A stretch of DNA of 11,473 nt from Gammaproteobacteria bacterium (GTDB lineage: Bacteria; Pseudomonadota; Gammaproteobacteria; Steroidobacterales; Woeseiaceae). Within the stretch, counting starts at the first letter, position 1. Each line of letters opens with the position of its first letter. The translations under genes were made by a program, and so were the position numbers. The DNA is taken from assembly GCA_003645495.1 (NCBI GenBank), contig QNFK01000026.1:1-11473 (forward strand), written 5' to 3'. The notes below the pieces were generated by a model. That model worked only from the letters and a program-made list of their open reading frames with translations. It did not search any database and was not told the DNA's origin. Shown here piece by piece: positions 1 through 5,609 of this stretch.

Positions 1-2
1 CG

Positions 3-569
3 CGGCTGGTGGCAAGTAAGCGCGGTGCTGGGTTTGGTCGCTATGTGATACGAACCGAACCTGGCTCACGTGATGCGTTGATCCCGCATAGCGAGAAGAT
101 GCTGGCCGAGGGCAATACCGGTCGCATTGTCGATGGTACGAGGACGATGACCGAAATCAGGCATCGGGCATACCTGGGAGATGCGGCAATGATTAAGTTG
201 CTGGTCTTCATCGTATCCCTGCTGACGGCGATCACCAGCCTTGGCATCGTCGGCCTTGCGAGCTTTAGTGTTGCAAGACGGACCAAACAGATTGGAACGA
301 GAAGGGCGCTTGGGGCGACACGGCCAGCGATTCTCCGCTATTTCATGCTGGAGAATTTCCTTATCAGTTCCGTCGGCGTTGTGACCGGTGCGATCCTGGC
401 GGTAGGGCTCAATATCTGGATGGTGCAGACATTCGACCTCACTCCAATCACCTGGTACATCATCCCGGCAGCGATGATCGCCCTGTGGGTTGTGGGGCAG
501 TTCGCGGTTTATGGGCCGGCCCGACGAGCGAGCCTGGTTTCTCCCGCGATTGCTACGCGAGCGGTTTGA
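3..569 (+). CDS. ABC transporter permease, FtsX/MacB type (3' end only)
   Basis: C-terminal part of a permease of the MacB/FtsX family, which couples a cytoplasmic ATPase to export or envelope remodelling at the inner membrane. The reading frame is open from the left edge, so the true start lies outside the window; GTG at position 9 is only an internal codon. Numbering from position 9, the first 60 residues look like the end of the periplasmic domain. Then follow three membrane segments at about 62-86, 115-137 and 150-168. Between the first two sits the cytoplasmic signature RRTKQIGTRRALGATRPAIL, typical of FtsX domains. The C-terminus (PARRASLVSPAIATRAV) is the usual ending of these permeases. 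The partner ATPase and any membrane-fusion protein would lie upstream. Substrate cannot be told. The family assignment is firm. Confidence 0.93.
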   Translation, partial: RLVASKRGAGFGRYVIRTEPGSRDALIPHSEKMLAEGNTGRIVDGTRTMTEIRHRAYLGDAAMIKLLVFIVSLLTAITSLGIVGLASFSVARRTKQIGTRRALGATRPAILRYFMLENFLISSVGVVTGAILAVGLNIWMVQTFDLTPITWYIIPAAMIALWVVGQFAVYGPARRASLVSPAIATRAV

Positions 570-582
570 AACGGACGAATGT

Positions 583-599
583 GGCAGCGGACTGCTGCC
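583..599. terminator. Hairpin between convergent genes, possible weak terminator
   Basis: A perfect 6-bp inverted repeat (GGCAGC, 5-base loop, GCTGCC) lies in the 41-bp gap between the permease stop and the end of the convergent hydrolase gene. Its position suits a bidirectional transcription stop, but no clear run of T follows on either strand, so a rho-independent mechanism is doubtful. Confidence 0.35.
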
Positions 600-610
600 T
601 GGTTGATCCC

Positions 611-1405
611 TTACGGTGCCGGATGCCCGGTAAGGAAGCGAATTAGCTCCGCGGCAAATTGCGGTTTGTAGGGTGCGCCATCCGGTCCCGCGTGGGTTCC
701 CGGCATATCTTTGGACTCGAGGTTCGCCATCGTCGCCCTGAGTTTCTCAAGATCAGGTCGCGAGACAGCCTTGTCTTCCGTCCCAACCAGCGAAAAAGCA
801 GGCGTTGAGTTTGAGCGCAGGCTCTCCTCATCAGGAATTAATTCGTTCATCCCCACACGTACCGCAGCCAGGGCACGTAAATCATTGCCCGGAAGCACGA
901 AATCGGACTGTAGTCGCTGTTCTGCTTCCTCCAGTGATTCGTCTGCCGAACGCCATGGCCAGCCATAACCGCCAAGCGTCAGGGTAAGCAAACGATCCGG
1001 GTAGGCTACGCGAAACGTATTGGCTATTTTTCCGCCCATTGAATAGCCAATGAGATGGGCACGGTCAATTTCAAGGTGATCCAGCAGTCTTCGGACATCC
1101 TGCATCATTTCAATGCCATATCTGTCGGGATCGTAAAATTTTGTGCTTTTCCCATGACCACGCTGATCCAGTGCAATTACCTGGTAGCCGGCAGCAACCA
1201 GTGCGCCGAAAGTACCGGGTTTAATCCAGAGTCCTTCAGGGGACCCGCTGAAACCATGCAGCAGAACAACGGGAGTGCCCTTGCCTTCAATGAAGTAGCG
1301 TAGCTCGGCGTCGGCCGAATCAAAGTAGCGTTCCTCTGCCGAATATGCTGTCGAATGAACCATCGTCAGAAGAAGTATGGCAATCGTTGCAATGCGTATT
1401 TTCAT
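611..1405 (-). CDS. Exported alpha/beta hydrolase
   Basis: A 264-residue alpha/beta-hydrolase-fold enzyme, probably an esterase/lipase-like hydrolase acting in the periplasm. I place the start at 1405: minus-strand GGAAG sits 5 bases before this ATG, and the protein then opens with a good signal peptide (MKIRIATIAILLLTMVHSTA, cleavage near residues 20-23). A start at 1468 would put 21 polar residues before that peptide. Fold markers are an oxyanion-hole HG (50-51), the nucleophile elbow GYSMGG with Ser122, a probable acid Asp211 (GTEDK) and catalytic His238 (PGTHAG), so the triad looks complete. It stands alone on its strand. Its 5' end faces the ABM-like gene across a 100-bp divergent gap, and its 3' end converges on the ABC permease. 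The substrate is unknown; sequence closeness to haloperoxidase/esterase-type hydrolases does not decide it. Confidence 0.9.
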   Translation of the reverse strand: MKIRIATIAILLLTMVHSTAYSAEERYFDSADAELRYFIEGKGTPVVLLHGFSGSPEGLWIKPGTFGALVAAGYQVIALDQRGHGKSTKFYDPDRYGIEMMQDVRRLLDHLEIDRAHLIGYSMGGKIANTFRVAYPDRLLTLTLGGYGWPWRSADESLEEAEQRLQSDFVLPGNDLRALAAVRVGMNELIPDEESLRSNSTPAFSLVGTEDKAVSRPDLEKLRATMANLESKDMPGTHAGPDGAPYKPQFAAELIRFLTGHPAP

Positions 1406-1505
1406 TTTGACTTCCAGAACTGCTTGTTTGATCTTGCCTTCAGCGCGCCTGGAATGGTAAACCAGCACGCAGGTATCAACGTGAATTAATTAGGATGGGG
1501 GCAGC
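1406..1505. promoter_or_regulatory. Divergent intergenic region with no clear promoter
   Basis: This 100-bp gap must carry start signals for the hydrolase (-) and the ABM-like gene (+). I see the two ribosome-binding sites and an AT-rich patch near 1481-1491 that could be a -10 region for the + gene, but no convincing -35/-10 pair on either strand and no palindrome long enough to call an operator. Confidence 0.3.
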
Positions 1506-1835
1506 ATGTACAGCGCGGCATTTATTTTCAAGCCCGGAACATACGATGATGAATTTCATCGGCTGAATGATTTGATTGATGCGGCGGCGAATGCGACAGA
1601 GGGTTACCTCGGTGCAGAAACCTGGAAATCGCCGGATGGTGACGTATTCAATGCAATTTATTACTGGGAGACGCTTGACGCGTTGCAGGTGTTTTCCAAA
1701 CACCCGACACACCTCGAAGCGAAAAAACAGTACAGCCGCTGGTATGACGGCTATCACATTGTAATTTCCGAGGTGATCAGGTCGTACGGCGATAATACCA
1801 TCGCGCACTTTACGCCGAATGACAGGGCGCGCTAA
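1506..1835 (+). CDS. ABM-like (dimeric alpha/beta barrel) small protein
   Basis: A 109-residue soluble protein whose pattern fits the antibiotic biosynthesis monooxygenase (ABM)/dimeric alpha-beta barrel superfamily. A first strand (YSAAFIFKPG) is followed by a helix (DEFHRLNDLIDAAAN) and a glycine turn (EGYLGAETWKS). Then comes a strand pair (FNAIYYWETLDALQVFSKHP) carrying the W-x-T/S-x-(x)-A-L-x-x-F-x-x-H-P motif, and a C-terminal helix and strand (YDGYHIVISEVIRSYG). Such proteins are heme- or quinone-type monooxygenases or non-catalytic relatives; the residues seen do not say which. The ATG at 1506 has a purine-rich GGATGGGGG stretch a few bases upstream. It ends in a GC-rich hairpin that contains its own stop codon and converges on the TerB-like gene after 18 bp. 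Confidence 0.82.
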   Translation: MYSAAFIFKPGTYDDEFHRLNDLIDAAANATEGYLGAETWKSPDGDVFNAIYYWETLDALQVFSKHPTHLEAKKQYSRWYDGYHIVISEVIRSYGDNTIAHFTPNDRAR

Positions 1836-1841
1836 GCGCGC
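1827..1841. terminator. GC-only hairpin enclosing a stop codon, between convergent genes
   Basis: GCGCGC-TAA-GCGCGC is a perfect 6-bp stem of G/C pairs whose three loop bases are the TAA stop of the ABM-like gene. It is followed on the + strand by TGCGCGTTT, only a weak T tract. Its place between convergent genes (ABM-like and TerB-like, 18 bp apart) suggests a shared transcription stop. Confidence 0.45.
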
Positions 1842-1853
1842 TGCGCGTTTCGA

Positions 1854-2291
1854 CTAATTGGCGATCAGCCCCGCGAGTTCGGCTGGTGTCGTGCGCAGTG
1901 ACTCAGCAACCATGTCGAAAAAATCAACTTCAAGCACGCTGATCTCTGTGTCGCTTTTTATAACATCTGCGAGCAGGTTGACAATTCTTACGCGATCCGT
2001 GGGGCTCAGCTGGCGGCGCACGCTGCTAAGGTATCTCCTTAACGGAGTGGATTCATAGAGCTCGGTACGGGCCGCTTTGCGGACATCCTGCGAACTGACT
2101 TCAGAACCGGTTTCGCGTTGCATAATCTGCTGAATTGACTCGACTTCAACGGCGTGAATGTTCGCATCAGCGCTGGATGCGCGAGCCAGTGTCATTAACA
2201 GAGCTTCTGCAAAAAGCTCTTTCTGATGGTTTTCATCCAATTCTGTTTCGCTAAATATTTTCAGGACGGCGCTAAGGTCTGCAATGCTCAT
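1854..2291 (-). CDS. TerB-like (tellurite-resistance domain) protein
   Basis: A 145-residue, mainly helical, acidic protein matching the TerB-like fold. Two related helix-turn-helix units show the usual pattern of Ala/Asp before an acidic turn and a conserved Glu: ARASSADANIHAVEVESI at about 36-53 and DVIKSDTEISVLEVDFF at about 109-125. TerB domains bind metal ions and occur in tellurite/stress systems and also in many stand-alone proteins of unknown role, so tellurite resistance itself should not be assumed; no terC/D/E gene is in the window. No signal peptide or membrane segment is visible, so it is cytoplasmic. The ATG at 2291 has minus-strand AAAGAG upstream. The next gene upstream on the same strand, a six-helix membrane protein, ends 82 bp before it, so co-transcription is plausible. 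That gap holds only a weak 4-bp stem (GCCG-CAA-CGGC). Confidence 0.85.
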   Translation of the reverse strand: MSIADLSAVLKIFSETELDENHQKELFAEALLMTLARASSADANIHAVEVESIQQIMQRETGSEVSSQDVRKAARTELYESTPLRRYLSSVRRQLSPTDRVRIVNLLADVIKSDTEISVLEVDFFDMVAESLRTTPAELAGLIAN

Positions 2292-2373
2292 TATTCGACT
2301 CTTTTGTTATTAGGTATGAAAATGCCGCAACGGCGAAAAGAGTGCAGTATATACAGAATTACGGCCTCATGGG

Positions 2374-3219
2374 CTATACGGTTGAGTCTGTTGACATATT
2401 CAGTCGCTCTTCGCTTTCCTGGCGCCACTCGAATACATTCAGCTCGATCAGCACGAATGCGACCAGCCACAGAAAGGCGTCCCAGAAATCAACGAAATCG
2501 CCCTTGATGCCCCAATAGATTGCCGCCAGCAGCAATATGGAATACAGGATGTATTTGCTGATATTGCTGAGCCGCAACGCGATGCCCCGAAGTTTGTCAC
2601 GCTCCTGCAACCGGACATCGATTTCAAGAACGATTACAACCAGCAACCATACCGCTGAATTTATGACGTCAACCCATGCCAGACCGATAATATCGCGGTA
2701 TCCGACCGGGTCCACGGCGGTAGACATGCCCGGAAAATGTACGAATGAGTTCGCAGACGACATGGCGGCACAATTCGCGGCTGATAACGTTTCATATTCA
2801 TCATAGTCGACCGCATAGGCCCAGGTGCCATCTACCAGTGCGCATAAATCAGTGATGTTGGGGAGCACTGCAGCGCCGGAAAAAAACAGTAATGAACTCA
2901 GGTATCCATAGAACGAATAAACAATAAACGTATAACAAATTGCGCGAAAGCCATGCAGCGTCCAGGTTACCCGGCGAGTAAAGTGTTCGTCATCGAGAAC
3001 ATAAGTCTCAAGTTCAAACATCAATAGCAAAACGACCCAGGCCGCGGTATCGATACTTGCCGTAAAGCCTTCGATGATTTCAGAAAGCGTAATACCGTTA
3101 CTGAAGCGGAATGCAGATGCTGCCCATTCCTCGCTAAAGAACAGGTAAACATTGACGGTCAACAGGGCATAGACCGTGTACTTGAATAGTTGAAACAGGC
3201 GACTGCGGTTAATGACCAA
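2374..3219 (-). CDS. Six-helix membrane protein of unknown function, TTG start
   Basis: I do not recognise this 281-residue protein. Its start is TTG (3217-3219) with minus-strand AAGG 6 bases before it; no ATG or GTG lies in frame between it and the upstream stop. Membrane segments fall at about 13-28, 57-75, 93-114, 186-203, 222-238 and 247-264. Helices 2, 4 and 6 each end in a similar polar motif: FELETYV (68-74), LEIDVRL (198-204) and IELNVFE (258-264). Helices 1 and 5 begin alike (KYTVY, KYILY), which suggests three copies of a two-helix unit. The long loop between helices 3 and 4 (about 115-185) holds two Cys (125, 150) that could form a disulfide outside the cytoplasm. It probably leads an operon with the TerB-like gene downstream. 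No enzyme or transporter signature is visible. Confidence 0.8.
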   Translation of the reverse strand: MVINRSRLFQLFKYTVYALLTVNVYLFFSEEWAASAFRFSNGITLSEIIEGFTASIDTAAWVVLLLMFELETYVLDDEHFTRRVTWTLHGFRAICYTFIVYSFYGYLSSLLFFSGAAVLPNITDLCALVDGTWAYAVDYDEYETLSAANCAAMSSANSFVHFPGMSTAVDPVGYRDIIGLAWVDVINSAVWLLVVIVLEIDVRLQERDKLRGIALRLSNISKYILYSILLLAAIYWGIKGDFVDFWDAFLWLVAFVLIELNVFEWRQESEERLNMSTDSTV

Positions 3220-3279
3220 TGTTTGCCTTGCGCGTAGGTTGACGAGACCAAGTTTGCCAGCAATGTAGCGACTGAACTA

Positions 3280-3292
3280 TGCGGATTCCGCA
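3280..3292. promoter_or_regulatory. Perfect palindrome TGCGGA-T-TCCGCA, possible operator
   Basis: A perfect 6-bp inverted repeat around one central base lies 61 bp upstream of the TTG start of the six-helix membrane protein gene. A partial copy (TCCGCAA, 3326-3332, in a near-palindromic GCGAAATCCGC) follows 39 bp away. Paired sites of this kind are often repressor or activator operators; the regulator is unknown, and chance is possible for so short a site. Confidence 0.4.
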
Positions 3293-3359
3293 ATATGATA
3301 CCGCCCTTAACGTCACGTAGCGAAATCCGCAAACACCCAAACTGCCCCATCCTCAGGTA

Positions 3360-3410
3360 ATCATCAGGAATTCCTCATTGATTAATACGGCGATGTTCAG
3401 GTGTCCTGCC
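3360..3410 (+). promoter_or_regulatory. Bipartite regulatory element, copy 1 (before HMG-CoA reductase gene)
   Basis: Box 1 is an 18-mer (3360-3377) with the perfect palindrome AGGAATTCCT at 3366-3375. Box 2 is TGTTCAGGTGTC (3394-3405), extended to a GCC at 3408-3410. They are separated by 16 bp. The same two boxes with the same spacing occur at 10329-10379 before the BtaA-like gene, while the DNA between and around them is not conserved. Both boxes carry TCAGG, and here box 2 reads CAGG-TGT-CCTG, so they may be two sites for one dimeric regulator about three helical turns apart. Box 2 ends 63 bp before the ATG at 3469. Either tandem operators or an unusual promoter would fit. Confidence 0.8.
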
Positions 3411-3419
3411 TGGCGACGA

Positions 3420-3449
3420 CCAATACTGCGTCCATGTTCGGTGTATTGG
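3420..3449 (+). other. Inverted repeat in the leader of the HMG-CoA reductase gene
   Basis: CCAATAC (3420-3426) and GTATTGG (3443-3449) form a perfect 7-bp stem with a 16-base loop, ending just before the ribosome-binding site AAGGAG (3454-3459). It could be an mRNA stem affecting translation of the whole operon or a second protein-binding site. The BtaA-like gene has no matching structure in its leader. Confidence 0.45.
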
Positions 3450-3468
3450 CCACAAGGAGAAACAGCTA

Positions 3469-4695
3469 ATGGACGCAAGCAAAGCCAGGAACAAAAAAGT
3501 CGTTGTCGGTGCTGAAACGCTCGGCAATTTTGCACAAGCCAGCTACGACGCCGCAAGACGCTGGAGCAGACTGGGCGTGCCGGGCGCGCGGGATGAAATA
3601 CTGGACCAGAAGGCCAGTTCCCGTGCCGAGGTCTATCAACGCAACATAGAGTCCTACATTGGAACAGTAGAGACCCCTGTAGGTATTGCAGGTCCGCTGC
3701 GTATTCATGGCCGCGATGGCAGCACCGACTATTGTGTACCGCTTGCCACGACCGAGGCTGCATTGGTGGCTTCCTATAATCGGGGCGCGCGCCTCCTGAT
3801 GGCCAGCGGTGGTTGCAATGCAAGAGTTGTAAATGAAGCTGTCAGTCGAACGCCGATGTTTGCTTTCGATAGTCTTGTTGACGCCGAACAATTCGTGGCT
3901 TTTATCCGCACTCATCGTGACACCTATGGCGCGATAGTAGAGCAAGTTACAGCGCATGGCCGGCTCATCGGCGCCGAGACGGTTATTGAAGGTAATCATG
4001 TTTATCTCGACCTGCGCTATACCACGGGTGATGCGTCTGGTCAGAATATGGTGACCTTCGCATCAAATGCGATCCTGCAAAGTATTTTGCAGGACTCACC
4101 AGTAACGCCCCAATACTGGTTCCTGGAAGCTAACTTCTCCGGGGACAAAAAAGCATCTGCAAAAAGCCTGGGTGATGTCCGCGGCAAACGAGTTATTGCC
4201 GACATCACTATTCCTCGTGACGTGGTCGAGCAACAACTGCATACCACGCCGCAGCGCATGGTCGATTACTGGTATGCCGGCGCTATCGGCGGAGTAATGA
4301 GCGGCACAACAGGGATCCAGGGACATTTCGCCAACGGTTTGGCGGCACTTTACCTGGCTTGCGGGCAGGACATTGCCTGTGTCGCGGAATCTGCAACCGG
4401 CGTGACCCGTATGGAGCTCACCGCTGGCGGCGATTTGTACACCAGTGTGACCTTGCCAAACATCATGGTCGGTACGGTCGGTGGCGGAACAGGCCTCCCC
4501 AGTGCGAAAGCCTGCCTCAATATCCTGGGCCTCTCCGGACCGGGTCACAGCAACGCCCTTGCCGAAGTTTGCGTGGCGATCGTGCTGGCGGGGGAGTTGT
4601 CAATTATCGGTGCATTTTGCTCCGGCGATTTTGCGATGGCGCATCACGCACTGTCACGAGGCACCGCAATGAAACGGAGCAACGATAATGACTAA
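3469..4695 (+). CDS. Hydroxymethylglutaryl-CoA reductase homologue, class I
   Basis: A 408-residue soluble enzyme of the HMG-CoA reductase family, which reduces HMG-CoA to mevalonate with NAD(P)H. Family landmarks in order: IGTVETPVGIAGPL (64-77), TTEAALVAS (94-102), GDASGQN (187-193, cofactor-loop counterpart of DAMGMN), GDKKAS (225-230), ACGQDIA (297-303), GTVGGGTGLPSA (335-346) and AGELS (374-378). Matching these to human HMGCR gives all catalytic residues: Glu96, Lys227, Asn289, Asp301 and His392. The close match to human motifs marks class I, not the class II catabolic form; there is no membrane domain. The ATG at 3469 follows AAGGAG by 9 bases. Its stop overlaps the UbiA gene by 8 bp. 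No other mevalonate-pathway gene is in the window, so the natural substrate may be HMG-CoA or another acyl-CoA. The cofactor motif is divergent (Ser and Gln for the two Met). Confidence 0.94.
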   Translation: MDASKARNKKVVVGAETLGNFAQASYDAARRWSRLGVPGARDEILDQKASSRAEVYQRNIESYIGTVETPVGIAGPLRIHGRDGSTDYCVPLATTEAALVASYNRGARLLMASGGCNARVVNEAVSRTPMFAFDSLVDAEQFVAFIRTHRDTYGAIVEQVTAHGRLIGAETVIEGNHVYLDLRYTTGDASGQNMVTFASNAILQSILQDSPVTPQYWFLEANFSGDKKASAKSLGDVRGKRVIADITIPRDVVEQQLHTTPQRMVDYWYAGAIGGVMSGTTGIQGHFANGLAALYLACGQDIACVAESATGVTRMELTAGGDLYTSVTLPNIMVGTVGGGTGLPSAKACLNILGLSGPGHSNALAEVCVAIVLAGELSIIGAFCSGDFAMAHHALSRGTAMKRSNDND

Positions 4696-5596
4696 TCGAT
4701 GGTGGGTATATCAGAAAGAACGGTTCCCGATTTTTGCGCATGGGCCACTCGTTATTGTCTTTTGTCTTGCGGTGCTGCTTTTTTCCGCATTGCAGGGAGT
4801 TGATTCGACTGTTCCGTCTATTACGCAAATTGCAGGGGCCGTAATCAGTGCTTTGATCATGTTCTTTCAACTACGTGTTGCAGATGAATTCAAAGACTTC
4901 GAAATCGACACTCGTTACCGGCCGCATCGCCCGGTTCCACGTGGCCTGGTTTCATTGCCCGAGTTGGCACGGCTGGCTTACATCGGAGCCGCGATTCAGT
5001 TTGCGATCGCGATATCAATCGATGTCGGGCTTGTACCGATTCTTTTCGGTGTGTGGCTGTACGCGGGACTGATGACCAAAGAGTTTTTTGTTCCTGAGTG
5101 GTTGCAACGTCGCCCGGCAATATACCTCGTTAGTCATATGCTAATCATGCCCCTGATTGCGTTCTACGTTAGCGCGTTCGAGTGGTTATGCGATTGTAGT
5201 TCAATGCCGAACGGGCTTGGCTGGTTGCTGGCACTTGCGTTTTCCTGCGGCCTGGTTCTGGAGCTGGGAAGAAAGATCAATATCCCGGAAAAGGAAAGAA
5301 CCGGGGTCGAGTCCTATAGCGCGCTTTGGGGCACTGGTGTTGCGATCGCCTTGTGGGTGTTATCGGTAATTGCCGCGGTCGCAAGCTACTCGATGGCAGC
5401 GTCATATCTCCCGCTATCAGCAGATCATTTACAGCTGGCTGAGACCGTTCTCTTGCTCGGGATAATCGCCGTGATTCTGTTTCCGCACAAGAAACGCAAA
5501 ATCGTGAAAGGCAAAAATATTATTGAGCCGAGTTCCGGCCTGGTGGCGCTGCTGCTTTACCTTGGCCTGGGCCCACTGCAGTTGTTACTCGGATAA
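4688..5596 (+). CDS. UbiA-family membrane prenyltransferase
   Basis: A 302-residue polytopic inner-membrane protein of the UbiA superfamily, whose members join a prenyl chain (from a prenyl diphosphate) to an aromatic, quinone-ring, sugar or glycerol-type acceptor. The first Asp-rich motif is clear: ADEFKDFEID (Asp66, Asp70, Asp74), followed by the usual basic RPHRPVPRGLVS (78-89). The place of the second Asp-rich motif carries ELGRKINIPEKERTGVESYS (192-211) instead, with Glu and Arg/Lys but no DxxxD. About seven to nine hydrophobic stretches are visible, including around 18-37, 47-62, 97-131, 146-163, 178-193, 216-235, 251-265 and 285-301. GGAG at 4676-4679 stands 8 bases before the ATG, inside the upstream reductase gene, so translation is probably coupled. 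The acceptor is unknown; the variant second motif argues against a plain ubiquinone or menaquinone enzyme. Confidence 0.9.
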   Translation: MTNRWWVYQKERFPIFAHGPLVIVFCLAVLLFSALQGVDSTVPSITQIAGAVISALIMFFQLRVADEFKDFEIDTRYRPHRPVPRGLVSLPELARLAYIGAAIQFAIAISIDVGLVPILFGVWLYAGLMTKEFFVPEWLQRRPAIYLVSHMLIMPLIAFYVSAFEWLCDCSSMPNGLGWLLALAFSCGLVLELGRKINIPEKERTGVESYSALWGTGVAIALWVLSVIAAVASYSMAASYLPLSADHLQLAETVLLLGIIAVILFPHKKRKIVKGKNIIEPSSGLVALLLYLGLGPLQLLLG

Positions 5597-5609
5597 CGTG
5601 GAGAAGAAA

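Noticed and set aside
1406..1468. Longer start for the alpha/beta hydrolase
   Set aside because: The extra 21 residues are polar and would bury the signal peptide; the ATG at 1405 has GGAAG at the right distance.
1476..1808. Minus-strand frame opposite the ABM-like gene
   Set aside because: The + strand frame has clear ABM-type motifs and a plausible ribosome-binding site; the opposite frame resembles nothing and lacks a start signal.
2322..2332. GCCG-CAA-CGGC stem between the membrane-protein and TerB-like genes as a terminator
   Set aside because: Four base pairs only, with no strong T run; too weak to split a likely operon.
3366..3405. Reading the bipartite element as an ECF sigma promoter with GGAAT as -35
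   Set aside because: The conserved second box starts too far from GGAAT (box spacing implies about 31 bases to GTC), and at the usual 16-17-base distance the two copies do not agree.
3378..3410. TTGATT at copy 1 as a -35 hexamer
   Set aside because: The matching position in copy 2 is CGAAGC-like and not conserved, so it is unlikely to be the shared promoter core.
5523..5609. Earlier in-frame ATG for the phosphotransferase, adding 29 residues
   Set aside because: This stretch lies inside the UbiA gene, reads as Trp/Cys-rich shadow sequence, and the ATG at 5610 has a well-placed GGAG and begins the normal N-terminus of the ATP-grasp domain.
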